Shown here piece after piece: positions 8,060 through 18,008 of a DNA stretch of 64,000 nucleotides. A program made the translations under genes and the position numbers. Within the stretch, counting starts at the first letter, position 1, and each line of letters begins with the position of its first letter. Source of the stretch: Caulobacter segnis (lineage in GTDB: Bacteria > Pseudomonadota > Alphaproteobacteria > Caulobacterales > Caulobacteraceae); contig NZ_JARQWW010000001.1 in the NCBI RefSeq assembly GCF_029543125.1, positions 620,001 through 684,000 of the forward strand, read 5' to 3'. Under the pieces are notes generated by a model. The model was not told where the DNA came from and ran no database searches. It saw only the letters and a list, made by a program, of their open reading frames with translations.

Positions 8060-9825
8060 GCCCCGCGCTCGGTCTCATAGCGCGCGCGCAGTTTTGCGAG
8101 CGTCCGCTCGTCGGCGCGCGCCGAAGTCGATCCCGAGGCCGCGGAAGACGACACGGATCGGGCGGCGGTGCGAAGCAAGCTTCGGGGCGCAACTTCGGGC
8201 GAGGGCCAAACGCGTTCCTTGAACGCGCGCAGAGCCTCGGCCTTGAGCCATCTTCCGGCGATGGGCGGCAGACCGCGCGCCAGTATGACAAGCCTGCCGC
8301 GCTCCATGCGCAAAAGCTCCTGGGGCATCATCAGATTGCGGCGCTGTCGACTGCGGCTCTCGCTACGTCGCCCGCCGGCCAGCCCCGCGGGCCGGCTTTG
8401 CGAGACAGCGACCTGATCATGCGTGCCCATCAGGTCCGACACCTGCCGCGCGTCACTCAGGGCGTTGGGCGCAAAATAAACCTGCAGGCCGCAGTTGCCG
8501 ATGATCTCCTCAGCGCCTTCGCCGTATATCTGGTGAAGCTGGCTGCGGTTCTGAACGACGCAAACGAGCCTCACGCCATATCCGCCGATCCAAGCGAATG
8601 AGCGCGCAATGGATGAGAGGCGGCCGAGGGCCGCGAATTCGTCCAGGAGCATGAGGAGCCGTCGATCCTCAGGCCGGGCGGTCGTACGGCCCAACTGGTC
8701 GAGGAGAAGCTCGACCAACAGACTGAAGATCGGCGCGGCGCGCGCCAGATCTCCGGGCGCCACGCACAGATAGAGGGTCGAGGGGACGGCCCGCAGGGAC
8801 TTCAGGTCAAAATCGCTCTGCGACGTCGCCGCGTCCACTCGGGCGTTGAACCAGGCCTGCAGGCGTGTGGTGACCGTCACCCGGATGCTGGAGAACGTGT
8901 TGGGCGAAGTTTCGCAAAAGCCCGTGAGCGCCAGAACGCACGCCTTGCTGAGCGGCTGTCCCTCACGGCTTCTGCTGGCGATCTGTTCGCTCAAGGTCTC
9001 GGCCACATCGGCTTGTGCAAATCGCGCGGCGATTTCGCCAAGAGTAAGCGCCTTGTCCGGTGTCTGCGCGACCAGCAGCGCCACGCCCATGAAGGCGTCA
9101 CGGGCGGCGCTGTTCCAAAAGCCCTCCGATCCGCCCGAGTCAGGAAAGAGGATGGTCGCCACGCGCTGGAGCACATCATAGGTCTGCTCTTCGTTCTTGC
9201 GATCGATGTGGCCCAGGGGATTGAATCTGGCCGTGCGGCCCTCGGCCGCGAACGGCTCGAACAGCCACACATCCTGACCCATGGCTTGGCGCCAGCCTGC
9301 CGTCGCCTCCCAGCACTCACGCTTGATGTCGAGGACCACGGCCGAGCCCCCAACAAAGCTTTGCAGCGTCGGGATGATGATCCCCGAGCTCTTGCCCGAT
9401 CCCGTGGGAGCGCAGATGAAGATGTGCTCGCGACCGTTCGAGCGCAGCAGCGCGCCGTCCTTTTGGCCGAGGATGACTCCGTCGGTGTCGCGCAGGCCGG
9501 CTCGCGCCACCTCGCCTGCGGTGGCGAACCGCGCGTCGCCGTGCAGCGGCTTGGGCTTTGGCCTCAAGATGGCGATCAGAATGCCGCCGAGCACGCCTGC
9601 CGCGACGCCGCCACCGATCAGCAGCCAGCGGCGCAGCTCGGGGTCGCCACGATAGTGCCAAAGCCAGGCCGGCAGACGCGCAAGCTGCATATCGGCGTTG
9701 AGGCGGCCAAGACCGGCCAGGGCGATGCAAAGCGCAAGGCCGGTGGCGGCGCCGAGCACCGTCGCGGCGGCAAGGGAAACCGCCGCGGCCCTAAGCGGCC
9801 AGGGCTGGCCGGCGAGCACCGCCAT
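8056..9825 (-). CDS. virD4: Type IV coupling protein VirD4/TraG
   Basis: A 589-residue inner-membrane ATPase that couples the relaxosome to the secretion channel. Two N-terminal membrane segments (about residues 10-35 and 65-90) are followed by Walker A APTGSGKSSG, Walker B in LLMLDEFAALG and the TraG/VirD4 stretch ARSFAWIGGYGVRLVCVVQ. Length is normal for the family. It overlaps the end of virB11 by 35 bases and the next gene by four. Confidence 0.95.
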   Translation of the reverse strand: MAVLAGQPWPLRAAAVSLAAATVLGAATGLALCIALAGLGRLNADMQLARLPAWLWHYRGDPELRRWLLIGGGVAAGVLGGILIAILRPKPKPLHGDARFATAGEVARAGLRDTDGVILGQKDGALLRSNGREHIFICAPTGSGKSSGIIIPTLQSFVGGSAVVLDIKRECWEATAGWRQAMGQDVWLFEPFAAEGRTARFNPLGHIDRKNEEQTYDVLQRVATILFPDSGGSEGFWNSAARDAFMGVALLVAQTPDKALTLGEIAARFAQADVAETLSEQIASRSREGQPLSKACVLALTGFCETSPNTFSSIRVTVTTRLQAWFNARVDAATSQSDFDLKSLRAVPSTLYLCVAPGDLARAAPIFSLLVELLLDQLGRTTARPEDRRLLMLLDEFAALGRLSSIARSFAWIGGYGVRLVCVVQNRSQLHQIYGEGAEEIIGNCGLQVYFAPNALSDARQVSDLMGTHDQVAVSQSRPAGLAGGRRSESRSRQRRNLMMPQELLRMERGRLVILARGLPPIAGRWLKAEALRAFKERVWPSPEVAPRSLLRTAARSVSSSAASGSTSARADERTLAKLRARYETERGA

Positions 9826-10775
9826 GACGCACCTCCGTCACCTCGAAGCGGCCATCGCGCCGCTCCATCTGAACCACGATGTCGATGAGCCCTTCGAAAA
9901 GCGCGCGGACGTCATCGCGCGGCAGATCGCGCCCGGCAGGGGTTTCCTTGACCAGCAAGGCCAGTTGGTCGAGGGCGAGATCGCAGCTGCCCGCATGGAT
10001 GGTCGCCAAGGATCCCGGATGGCCTGAGGCGACGTTTCTCAGGAGGTGGAAAGCCGAAGCGCCGTCACGCACCTCCCCGAGGAGGATGGTCCGGACGCAT
10101 GCGCAGAGCCGCCGCCAGAAGATCGCCCGGTCCGAGCTTGGCCATGCCCTGTCCTTCGCGCGCCCAGGTCAGATGCACGCAGTTGCGGTGATGCAGGTCG
10201 AGCTCGCGCGTGTCCTCGATGGTGACCAGCCGCTCGTGGTCGGGGATGTAGACGCAAAGGGCGCGGGCCAAGGTCGTTTTGCCGGAACCGGTGGCTCCGC
10301 TGATGAGGATGGTGCGCCGCGCCTCCACCGCCCGCATGAAGAAGCCGCCCCACTCGCCTTGTGTTCGCAAGGCATCCAGGCGTGCATCCACCCCTGCGGC
10401 GTGCTTGTCGACGCCGTTGAAGAGCCCGCCGTCGATCAAAGCGGATAAACGGGGCGTCACGCCCATGGGCCGGCGGATCGTCAGGGAGATGTTGCTGGCC
10501 GCCGGCGGCAGGACGATCTGGCATCGCGCCCCGTCCGGCAGGCTGGTGGAGCAGATGGGCGTGGCGGCGCTCACGTCCTGACCCGTATGGGCCGCAGCCG
10601 CCCGGGCCAGGGTCATCAACCAGCGCATCGTCAGGCGCCCATCGTCGATCCACCGCCAGCCGCGAGCGTCCTCGACACCGATCTCGCCGGGTTCATTGAC
10701 GACAATCTCGCGAACGGCCTCGTCAGCAAGATAGGGGGCCAGCGGCTCCAGGTGATGGGTGAGGACCGCGCTCAT
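9791..10775 (-). pseudogene. virB11: VirB11 ATPase, frameshifted
   Basis: Hexameric traffic ATPase at the base of the type IV channel. The 5' frame runs from ATG 10773-10775 through Walker A SGATGSGKTTLARAL and ends prematurely at 10065. The normal continuation, RPD(R)ILLGEVRDGASAFHLL and the TIHAG box, is in another frame from about 10087 to 9791. The total length, 985 bases, is two short of a whole frame, so a 2-base loss near 10087-10089 (after the RPD codons) restores a 328-residue protein. Either a real lesion or a sequencing indel. The start overlaps virB10's stop (ATGA). Confidence 0.85.
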
Positions 10776-11877
10776 CGGCCGCCGCCTTCGACGGACTGCA
10801 GACCGTAGACGTCGGAGAAGTCCAGGTCCTGAGCGACCATGATCGTCACCTGAGAGCCCTGGGGTTTGCGCAAGGTGGGCGCAATGTCGATCGACCGGTC
10901 CACGGCGATGCCGGCGGCCTGCGACGGCAGACGCGTCACATCGCGGCCTCCGCCATCGTCGAAGGCCGCCACCGCCGCGCCGTCGACCACGGACAGCAGG
11001 ACCGCCCCGCCGAACCGCCGCCAAAAGTGCCGGTCGATCTCCCCGTCAAAGCCTGCACGCCCCAAGGCGTCCGCAGCGGGCGAAGCCAACTGCACGGCGA
11101 CGCCGCCCGGGGTGACTACGCGCGTCCATAGGACGAACAGGCGCCCGTCTCCCGCCTTCAAGCCGCGGCGGTACTCACCAAGCACCCGAGCGCCCTTTTC
11201 CATGAGGACGACGGCGCCGTTGTCAGACCACACGTCGCGTCCCACCAGGCAGATGACCTGACCGGGCAAGGAGGAGTCCATGGCCGTCTGCAAAGTGCAG
11301 GGAACCGCGGCGCCCGCCGCCAGCAGGAGCTTGCGGTCGCCCATACGGCGCGCCTTGGTCCTCGTGATCGAGGACGCCTGGCGAAGTTGGCGATAGTCGT
11401 CATCGGGCTCGTCGTCGGCGCCGACGGCGATGAGCGCCTCCTCGGCCACACTGCGCGCGTGCTCGGCGCGAGCGCCGGTCGAGGCCGACCAAGCCAGGAC
11501 CGGCGCCGGGCGCTCGGGCCGCGCCGCCGGAGCTCGGGACGACGGCGGCTCCCCTGCCCCGGGATCCGCCACGAGGTCGCCGTCGTTCGCGCCTTCTTCG
11601 TCGTAAAGGGTGGGCGCGTCGGGCCCCGGGTTGTCGAGGGTCGGGACATCTCGGGCCGGCTCGAAGGATACGGTCTGGCGCGGCGGCGCGGTCTTGGCCG
11701 CTACGGCCGCATCGCGCCGCTTCCAGGGCGCCAGGATTAGCCGCAGACCACGGCCAGAGCCGTCACCGCGGCGGCCCGCCCCATCCGCGAGGCGCCGAGA
11801 TTTCCGGCGACGGGGCTGAGGGTGCGGTTGAGCGGGGCGTCGCTCTCTTGCGGCCTCGGCTCATCGGGCGCGCTCAT
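10772..11877 (-). pseudogene. virB10: VirB10 channel scaffold, frameshifted near N-terminus
   Basis: VirB10 spans inner and outer membranes and gates the channel. The N-terminal cytoplasmic and transmembrane start (MSAPDEP.., RAAAVTALAVVCG) reads from ATG 11875-11877 and stops at 11737. Immediately afterwards another frame continues ILAPWKRRDAAV and the proline-rich periplasmic linker, joining the VirB10/TrbI C-domain (VPCTLQTAMDSSLPGQV.., SQVTIMVAQDLDFS). The total of 1,106 bases is one short of a frame; one missing base in a GGC(C)TA context around 11738-11742 repairs it to 368 residues. A GTG at 11572 could start a truncated product without the membrane anchor. Confidence 0.85.
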
Positions 11878-12671
11878 GGCCGGCTCTCCTTGTCGATGCG
11901 TCGGACGCTCGTCGTCGCCGTGCCCGATGCCGCCCCGCCGGCTCGCGGGTCGTAAGCCTCGTTCCACAGACACAGCATCTGAGCGCCCTGGCGAAGGCGA
12001 AGCTGGGCATGAACCCCGTGAACCACGACGAACTCGCCGCGCACGTCGAAGGGGATCAGGCTTTCTTCGCCATCCGACGCGACCGCGAAGACGGCCGGAA
12101 CGGCCTGCCCGCCCGGAAACCGCATCACCGTGAAGCGGCCGTTGTCGCTGACCTCCGAGGGCTGCAGCGCCGCCGCGCCCTGGAGCGACCAGGCGAGGTT
12201 GCGTGGCCCCTCCACGGCCCCTCGATCGAGACGAAGCTGCTGCAGCCGGCGTCGCAGCGCCGCCTCCTTGGCGTCGATGAGGGCGGCCACCTTGGCCCGC
12301 TCGGCGGCGGGGTAGGAGAAGCGGACCATCCAGGGGCCCGGCGACTTGGCCACACGAAGCTCGAAAGCGTAGTTTCGCGTGGATCCGTCCGGCGCCCGCG
12401 AAGCGACGATGAGGTTGGTCGTCCTGGCGGCCAGGGGCTTCAGGAAAAGCAGACGCCCTTCCGGCGCCGCCTCCCAGGCGGCGCTGTCGCCCAGCGCCAC
12501 GTGCAGGATCTCCTCGCCTTCGGCCAATACGATCTGCACCGCGGTTGAGAACCGCCCTTCGATCCGAACGACCGCGTCGGGGTCATAGTCGACGGTTCGG
12601 ATGCGGGAGTCTGCGGCCTGCGCAGCGGCAGGCGCCAGAAGCGCCAGGCAGATCAGGATGATGTGCATCAT
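11874..12671 (-). CDS. virB9: VirB9/TrbG outer-membrane-complex protein
   Basis: A 265-residue secreted protein with a clear signal peptide (IILICLALLAPAAAQAA) and the TrbG/VirB9 pattern: RIRTVDYDPDAVVRIEG at the N-terminus, a mid linker, and a C-terminal beta domain with GRFTVMRFPGGQAVPAVFAV. It forms the outer-membrane core of the channel with VirB7 and VirB10. Start and stop overlap both neighbours by four bases, typical of this translationally coupled operon. Confidence 0.92.
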   Translation of the reverse strand: MMHIILICLALLAPAAAQAADSRIRTVDYDPDAVVRIEGRFSTAVQIVLAEGEEILHVALGDSAAWEAAPEGRLLFLKPLAARTTNLIVASRAPDGSTRNYAFELRVAKSPGPWMVRFSYPAAERAKVAALIDAKEAALRRRLQQLRLDRGAVEGPRNLAWSLQGAAALQPSEVSDNGRFTVMRFPGGQAVPAVFAVASDGEESLIPFDVRGEFVVVHGVHAQLRLRQGAQMLCLWNEAYDPRAGGAASGTATTSVRRIDKESRP

Positions 12672-13342
12672 CGACCGGCCTCCTGGTCTACGCGGTAGCT
12701 GACCACCTGGAACCCCAGCGGGTTCTTGAGGCGATCGCGCTCCTTCATGGGTCCGTCCGCCCAGGCGAAGGTGATGGTGGCGATCCAGTCGCCGTCTTCG
12801 ACCACGCCGCTGTGCTCGACACTGCGGGTGAAGCGCACCTGGCCCACGCTGGGTGAGAGGAAGGTCACCGAGCGCACCTCCACGACCGCTTGAGCGGCGG
12901 GGCCGAGGATCACCTGAGGGCTTTGCGGGTTGGTCGGGCGAAAGCGGTCGGCGAGCCTTTGCTGCTCGGCCGGGGCCGACAGGATCACGGCCTGATCGAA
13001 GTTGGCCTTTGCGGCGGCGGGCAGCCAGGTCTCTCGGGCCCGCACATAGGTGGAGAGGAAGTACTTCCCCACCGCCTCGTCGTAAGTGCGAGGCTCGGTG
13101 TCGGTAAGCGCGGTCATGACCTCCACCGCGCCGCTGGCGCGGTCGACACGCACCACGAAGGGCTCAACCGTCTTCAGGGGCGCCAGCATGGCGACCGCAA
13201 CACAAGCGGCGGTCGCCAGCACCCCCGCCCCTGCCGCCACGGCCCAGGCCAGGCGCCGCGACCTCAAGGCCGCCGAGAGACGATCGTCATCCCAGCTGGA
13301 GGCGTCCTTCAGATAGACCGCCATGTCGGTGGGCCTGTTCAT
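12668..13342 (-). CDS. virB8: VirB8/TrbF inner-membrane assembly protein
   Basis: A 224-residue bitopic protein with one membrane segment (about residues 32-54) and a periplasmic NTF2-like VirB8 domain (VEPFVVRVDRASGAVEVM, YFLSTYVRARETW). VirB8 nucleates assembly of the type IV complex. Length is standard. Overlaps virB9 by four bases and the VirB7-like gene by four. Confidence 0.92.
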   Translation of the reverse strand: MNRPTDMAVYLKDASSWDDDRLSAALRSRRLAWAVAAGAGVLATAACVAVAMLAPLKTVEPFVVRVDRASGAVEVMTALTDTEPRTYDEAVGKYFLSTYVRARETWLPAAAKANFDQAVILSAPAEQQRLADRFRPTNPQSPQVILGPAAQAVVEVRSVTFLSPSVGQVRFTRSVEHSGVVEDGDWIATITFAWADGPMKERDRLKNPLGFQVVSYRVDQEAGR

Positions 13343-13551
13343 CGGCCGCCTCCGCAGGGTTTGGCTTCGGCCTCGACGGGAGAGGCGATCGACGGCGGCG
13401 CTGCATCGCTCAGGACAGAACCGTAAGGGTTGGCCGTGCGGCGATGCTTGCCGTCGCAGACGGGCGGGCGACCACTATCGCCGACGGTGGCGCAGCTGCA
13501 GAGCGCGACCGAGGTGCTGAGGGCTACGAAGACGAGGGCGCGGCGGCTCAC
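13339..13551 (-). CDS. VirB7-like conjugation lipoprotein
   Basis: A 70-residue protein from a GTG at 13549-13551 that overlaps the VirB6 stop as GTGA. It has a short hydrophobic leader ending in a lipobox-like ALCSC, so it should be lipidated and exported, followed by a cysteine and a RTANPYGSVL segment. Position between virB6 and virB8 is where VirB7 sits; it would stabilise VirB9 at the outer membrane. Assignment is by size, lipobox and position. Confidence 0.7.
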   Translation of the reverse strand: MSRRALVFVALSTSVALCSCATVGDSGRPPVCDGKHRRTANPYGSVLSDAAPPSIASPVEAEAKPCGGGR

Positions 13552-14423
13552 TTTCGGCCCCCCTTGCGTCGTTGAGAGAAGACGATGTCGGACCGGCCGG
13601 CGTTCAGGAAGTCGGCGATCCCGAGGCTGGCGCCGCCCGCGATGCCCGCGGCCAGGGTCGGGGTCTGCAGGAAAAAGATCGAGCCGAGGAGAGACAGCGC
13701 TATGAACGCAAATCCAGCCGCCATGGCGTCTTGCGCCTGCAAGCTCTCCCATTGGTCGGCAACCATCGCCAGAACGAGTTGGAAGACGGCGAAGATCAAG
13801 GCGAACAGGACCAAGTAGTTCACTGCCTGGGAGAGCCAGCCGAAGAAGTAGCGGCGGGTCGCTTCGAAGAGAGACAAACCTATGAAGATCGGCCCCAAGG
13901 CGACGATGAGCGCCAAAGCGACCTTGGCGACGGTGACGATGCCGAACCCCAGGGCAGCCGCCAGCGCACCACAAATCCAGACCGCCGTGGCGATCAGCCA
14001 ATCCATGACGTCCCAGATTTCCGCATCTTCGGTGATGCGATCCGCGAGCCAAGCGGTCTGGCCGATGTACCGATCGAAGGCGCCCCCTGCATCCTGGAAA
14101 GCAGCGCCGCCGAGGGCCCGCGACAGAGCGTCCGGAAGTTGGTGGAAGAGGGGCTGCGTGACGTAGTCGCCATAGGCGGGCGTGGTCGCCAGCAAGTAGA
14201 TGATGGTGAGTTTGATGCTACGGACCGCGAAATCCATCAACGGCTCCTGGATGGCGCCCCTCAGGATCGCAAAGCCGTAGAGCAGCACGTAGAGCACAAG
14301 CGCCACCCTCATCGGGCCGGCCATCTCAGCGATCGCGTTTTGAACGGCGTCACCCAGAAAATTTTCCAGCCGGTTGTCGACCGTGCCGTAGGCCTGGCTG
14401 AAGACGGTGTAGGTAGTCTCCAT
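13548..14423 (-). CDS. virB6: VirB6/TrbL polytopic membrane protein
   Basis: A 291-residue protein with about six membrane segments, including the conserved central region VAKVALALIVALGPIFIGLSLF and FGWLSQAVNYLVLFAL. VirB6 forms part of the inner-membrane DNA path. It starts one base inside the upstream lipoprotein stop. Confidence 0.92.
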   Translation of the reverse strand: METTYTVFSQAYGTVDNRLENFLGDAVQNAIAEMAGPMRVALVLYVLLYGFAILRGAIQEPLMDFAVRSIKLTIIYLLATTPAYGDYVTQPLFHQLPDALSRALGGAAFQDAGGAFDRYIGQTAWLADRITEDAEIWDVMDWLIATAVWICGALAAALGFGIVTVAKVALALIVALGPIFIGLSLFEATRRYFFGWLSQAVNYLVLFALIFAVFQLVLAMVADQWESLQAQDAMAAGFAFIALSLLGSIFFLQTPTLAAGIAGGASLGIADFLNAGRSDIVFSQRRKGGRK

Positions 14424-14650
14424 CAGCGACCTCGCTCAAAGGTCCGCCGGGCCATCTCCATCCGAGCCCGTCTACGGATTTCACGTTCCGACGCATGCGC
14501 GTTGACGCATTCGTCGCCACGGTGGGCGCCCGCCTCACATGCCTCGAGTACGCGTCGGGCTTCTTCCGGGTGGGCGACGAAGTAACTCTCGCTGCGAGGC
14601 TCGGCCGAGCAGGCCGCCAGAAGAAGGCAGGCCCAGAGGCGGCGGATCAT
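14423..14650 (-). CDS. EexN-type entry-exclusion lipoprotein
   Basis: A 75-residue lipoprotein with signal peptide and lipobox (LLLAACS). The mature part has YFVAHPEEARRVLEACEAG and GDECVNAHAS, matching the HP-EA...C...G..C-NA pattern of EexN-like entry-exclusion proteins, which stop redundant conjugation into cells already carrying the element. Sits between virB5 and virB6, the usual place. Confidence 0.8.
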   Translation of the reverse strand: MIRRLWACLLLAACSAEPRSESYFVAHPEEARRVLEACEAGAHRGDECVNAHASEREIRRRARMEMARRTFERGR

Positions 14651-15348
14651 TGGAAAGTCCTTCTTGCAAGCTCCATACGGTCACGTCTCCGCTGGGCCGA
14701 CCGCTCTCTAGCTTCCTGCCGCTCCATCCGCTCCTCGGCCGCCTGAGCCAGGGCGAGCGCCTGAAGCTTCATCTGGTCGTTGAGGATCAGGGCTTGTTCA
14801 GCGGCGATGCGGGCCTGCAGATCAGCCACGGCGCGAGCGCTGTCGGCCTGGCCGACCGCCGCCTGCAGGGCGCGAAGGCCTGTCAGACGCTCCGAACTTG
14901 CGCGCACCGCCGCCTCCCCTACCGCCAGGTCACGCGCGGCCAGATCGCCTTGTCGAGCCAAAGGTGAGGCCTCCTCCCCGGCGGCGGGGGCGAGCTTGCG
15001 GCGCGCCTCTCGGATTTGCCGCGCCCGATCGCCGATGGCGCCGAGGGCTTCGAACCTGCCGCTTGCCGCCTGCTCCAGGGCGCTCACGTCCGGGAGGGCT
15101 TTGCGCAGCTCCGGCGCGGAGAGCTCCGGGGCGATGGCGTCGATAGCGGAGCGAAGATTGAGGCTGTCGTGCAGCCGCTTTCCTTCGGCCAATTGAGCCT
15201 TGAGGGTGTCGAGCTGCTCGATGGCGGCTCGCACCTCATCGATGATCTTGGCGTACGCGACGGGGTCATGGACGATGACCGCAGCCCGCGCGGGATGACT
15301 CATGGCCAGAACGGCGCAGGCGACGACGCCGCATAGAAGTCGTCTCAT
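14647..15348 (-). CDS. virB5: VirB5/TrbJ minor pilus protein
   Basis: About 233 residues, secreted (signal peptide LLCGVVACAVLAMSHPARA), then almost entirely helical and coiled-coil with many Ala, Glu and Arg, as in VirB5/TrbJ pilus-tip proteins. Start placed at ATG 15346-15348, which overlaps the VirB4 stop (ATGA); the open frame extends 13 codons further upstream inside virB4. Confidence 0.85.
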   Translation of the reverse strand: MRRLLCGVVACAVLAMSHPARAAVIVHDPVAYAKIIDEVRAAIEQLDTLKAQLAEGKRLHDSLNLRSAIDAIAPELSAPELRKALPDVSALEQAASGRFEALGAIGDRARQIREARRKLAPAAGEEASPLARQGDLAARDLAVGEAAVRASSERLTGLRALQAAVGQADSARAVADLQARIAAEQALILNDQMKLQALALAQAAEERMERQEARERSAQRRRDRMELARRTFQ

Positions 15349-17690
15349 GCCTTGTTCTCCGTGTGCTGGCGGAAGGCGGAGCGCCAAGCCGTGGGCGCAT
15401 CGCCCAGTTCGGCGCGAAGCCGGTCGAGGGCGGCGACGGCCGCAGCCCGTCCGCTGAGGACGGCCATGTGGTCGTCGAGGCCGCTCAGATCGAGTTCGGC
15501 TACGGCGGAGGCGCCGGCCTGGCGAATGAGGAAACCCCGGCCGCCCACGCCCAGCTCATCGCGGACCAGCTGAAACTCACGCTCCGACAGCCCGAACCCG
15601 TCACGATAGTCGAGCGCCGCGGCCTGACCGTTGGGCAGGAAGACGTGCGTGGCGCACTGCTCGAGGATGGTCCGCGCGATCGGCGAGGCCAGGACGTCGG
15701 AAGGCGACTGGGTGGAAAGAACGAGGACGGCGTTTTGCTTGCGCCAGGTCTTCAGGCCATCGCGGGCAAAGGCGCGAAACGCCTCATCGCCCAACGTCTT
15801 CCAGAACTCGTCGATGGAGACGATGAGGCGGCGGCCGTCGGCCAGGGCGCCGATGCGATGAAGCAGGTACATCATCACCGGGGCGCGCGCCTCGGCATCG
15901 TCCAGGATGGTGGTCATGTCGAAGCCGACCAGAGGCGGCGCCAGATCAAGGGCGTCGTCTTCGCCGTCGAGCGCCCATGCCAAGGCGCCGTCGTCGCACC
16001 AACGCTCCAGCCGCGCGCCGAGACCTTCGGCGTCCTGCTGACCCAGAAGGCCGCGCAGGGCCGACATCGATCGTGATCGTCGCGGCAGACGCAGCACGGC
16101 CGCCACCGCTTCATCGAGCAGGGCGATCTGCTGCGGCGTCGCCTGTTCGACGGGCCCCAGCGCCATGCGCAGCACCAAGGCGCGCAGGAAGCCGGCGTCC
16201 TTCTCCTCCAGAGCCTTGAGCGGAGCCAGGCCCGTCGCCTGGCCGGAACGAAGCGTGTGGTAGGCGCCGTCGCAGGCGCGCACGAAAATCTCGGCGCCGC
16301 GATCCTTGTCGATCAGGACTTGCCGCGGAGCGAACCGCTGCGCCTGGGCCAGTATGAAGTTCTGCAACACCGTCTTGCCGGAGCCGGAGGGGCCGCAGAT
16401 GAAGGTGTGGCCCAGGTCGTTGACGTGCATGCTGAAATCGAACCGGGTGCGCCCTCTCGTGCGCAGCGTGGTCAGAGGCTGCCCCCAATGCAGGCCTTCC
16501 GCTCGCCCCTCGGGATAGGCATGCAGCGGCGCCAGCCCTGCGAAGTTACGCGACGAGATCGCCGCCGGCCGCGTCCTGAGACGAAAGTTGCCCGGGAACT
16601 GCGCCCAGAACGCCGCCTCGAGCCCCACGTCTTCACGGGCGACAACGAGCCCGCCCCCGGCCAGCATGGCGCCGGCCATCGATAGGTCACGTGACAGGTC
16701 CGCCGGCGTATCGGCGAACACCATGACGCTGGCCTGATGCTCCCCCATGACGAACCGGCCGCTGGCCAGATCGTCCATGGCCTCGTCCAGTTGGTCGATC
16801 TGGGATGCAGCGCGGTCGGCGGCGCTGACCATCTGGTTTTGCCGACGCCCCAGCAGCGCCTCTCCGGCCGGCCGCGACAGAAAGGCGAAGGACTGGCTGA
16901 TCACGAGACGGAACGGCGCCGCCAAAAGCGCATCCCACGCCCCCGGCCAGGTGGTCGCCGGATAGGCCTTCAGGCCCAGCATGGCCGCATAGGTGCTGCT
17001 GCCGTGATGGCGGATCTCCACGGCCTCCCGGCCGAAGATCAGCCGCGCCGAGCCAAGCGCTTCGCCCAGATGACCGCGGACGATCGGCGCCGTGCGTTCG
17101 CGACCCTCCAGGAGGCTCGCCAGAACGGCCAGGAGCGCGCTTGCATGGCCGCCGCCGTGCGCGAGGACGCCGAGTCTTCTGGGCCGCCAGGGCTCGAGAA
17201 GACGCTGAAGATCGCGCATGACCGTCTCGAGTCGGCTCAAGCGGTGCTGCAGTTCATCGCCGATAGCGCCCGCGCGCCTGAACAGGCTGCCGAGCACAGG
17301 CGCCTTGAGGACGACGGCCAGGTAAAGGCGGTTGGAGAAGAGGCCGTCGCGAGCGAGCTTGGCCCGCCACGCCTCATCGAGCTCCCCGGCATAGGCGCTG
17401 GTGAAAGTGTCTCCCGCCGGCGCCGCAGACGGCAGGCGCACCAGATGCTGCCACAGCGCCAGGTCCTCGGCGCCGATGGTGCGCCATGCCGCCGACAGGG
17501 CGTCATGCAAGCGATCGACGGCGGCCGCATCTGCGGTCTCGAAGGATGCGCCCTCCAGTTCGACCATCGCCATGAGCGCGCCGCCGTCCAGGGCGATCAC
17601 CGTCTCGGTGGCGTGACGGGCGTAGGGCAACCGGCCGCGCACGGTCGTCTCGCGCTTGAGGACCGCTGGGGACGTAAGCCGCTCAAGCAC
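15345..17690 (-). CDS. virB4: VirB4/TrbE conjugation ATPase
   Basis: A 781-residue ATPase that energises pilus assembly and transfer. It has the N-terminal CagE/TrbE/VirB domain, Walker A ICGPSGSGKTVLQNF, Walker B LIVSIDEFWKTLG and the conserved VLVLSTQSPSD segment. Length matches the family. Overlaps virB3 by eight bases. Confidence 0.95.
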   Translation of the reverse strand: MLERLTSPAVLKRETTVRGRLPYARHATETVIALDGGALMAMVELEGASFETADAAAVDRLHDALSAAWRTIGAEDLALWQHLVRLPSAAPAGDTFTSAYAGELDEAWRAKLARDGLFSNRLYLAVVLKAPVLGSLFRRAGAIGDELQHRLSRLETVMRDLQRLLEPWRPRRLGVLAHGGGHASALLAVLASLLEGRERTAPIVRGHLGEALGSARLIFGREAVEIRHHGSSTYAAMLGLKAYPATTWPGAWDALLAAPFRLVISQSFAFLSRPAGEALLGRRQNQMVSAADRAASQIDQLDEAMDDLASGRFVMGEHQASVMVFADTPADLSRDLSMAGAMLAGGGLVVAREDVGLEAAFWAQFPGNFRLRTRPAAISSRNFAGLAPLHAYPEGRAEGLHWGQPLTTLRTRGRTRFDFSMHVNDLGHTFICGPSGSGKTVLQNFILAQAQRFAPRQVLIDKDRGAEIFVRACDGAYHTLRSGQATGLAPLKALEEKDAGFLRALVLRMALGPVEQATPQQIALLDEAVAAVLRLPRRSRSMSALRGLLGQQDAEGLGARLERWCDDGALAWALDGEDDALDLAPPLVGFDMTTILDDAEARAPVMMYLLHRIGALADGRRLIVSIDEFWKTLGDEAFRAFARDGLKTWRKQNAVLVLSTQSPSDVLASPIARTILEQCATHVFLPNGQAAALDYRDGFGLSEREFQLVRDELGVGGRGFLIRQAGASAVAELDLSGLDDHMAVLSGRAAAVAALDRLRAELGDAPTAWRSAFRQHTENKA

Positions 17691-18006
17691 GACCCACCTT
17701 GCGAAACGGCAGAGGGCTGAATGCTGCGCCGCCCCACAGTGTGGCGCAGCGGCTGCGGCCGCGCGTCTCGACCGAGAGCCACAAAAGGCGAAGCGCGTGA
17801 TGGTCGGTCCGGCAGACGCCCCGCAGAACGAAGTGCAGCGCGGGCGCGATCAGCAGATAGAGCAGGCTTCCGCCAGCCAGGAACGCCACCGATGAGACGA
17901 TCAGATTGACCCCCATGGCCTCCATGGGCACGCCGAGGACCAGCGCCGGACGGGTGCAGGCCAAAAAGAGTGTGTCCCGCGCAGGCTGTTGGCCGAGCGA
18001 CGCCAC
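17683..18006 (-). CDS. virB3: VirB3 inner-membrane protein
   Basis: A 107-residue protein from a GTG start with the VirB3 opening (FLACTRPALVLGVPMEA) and paired hydrophobic segments (residues 33-57). VirB3 associates with VirB4 in the inner-membrane complex. Two bases separate it from virB2. Confidence 0.9.
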   Translation of the reverse strand: MASLGQQPARDTLFLACTRPALVLGVPMEAMGVNLIVSSVAFLAGGSLLYLLIAPALHFVLRGVCRTDHHALRLLWLSVETRGRSRCATLWGGAAFSPLPFRKVGRA

Positions 18007-18008
18007 GG

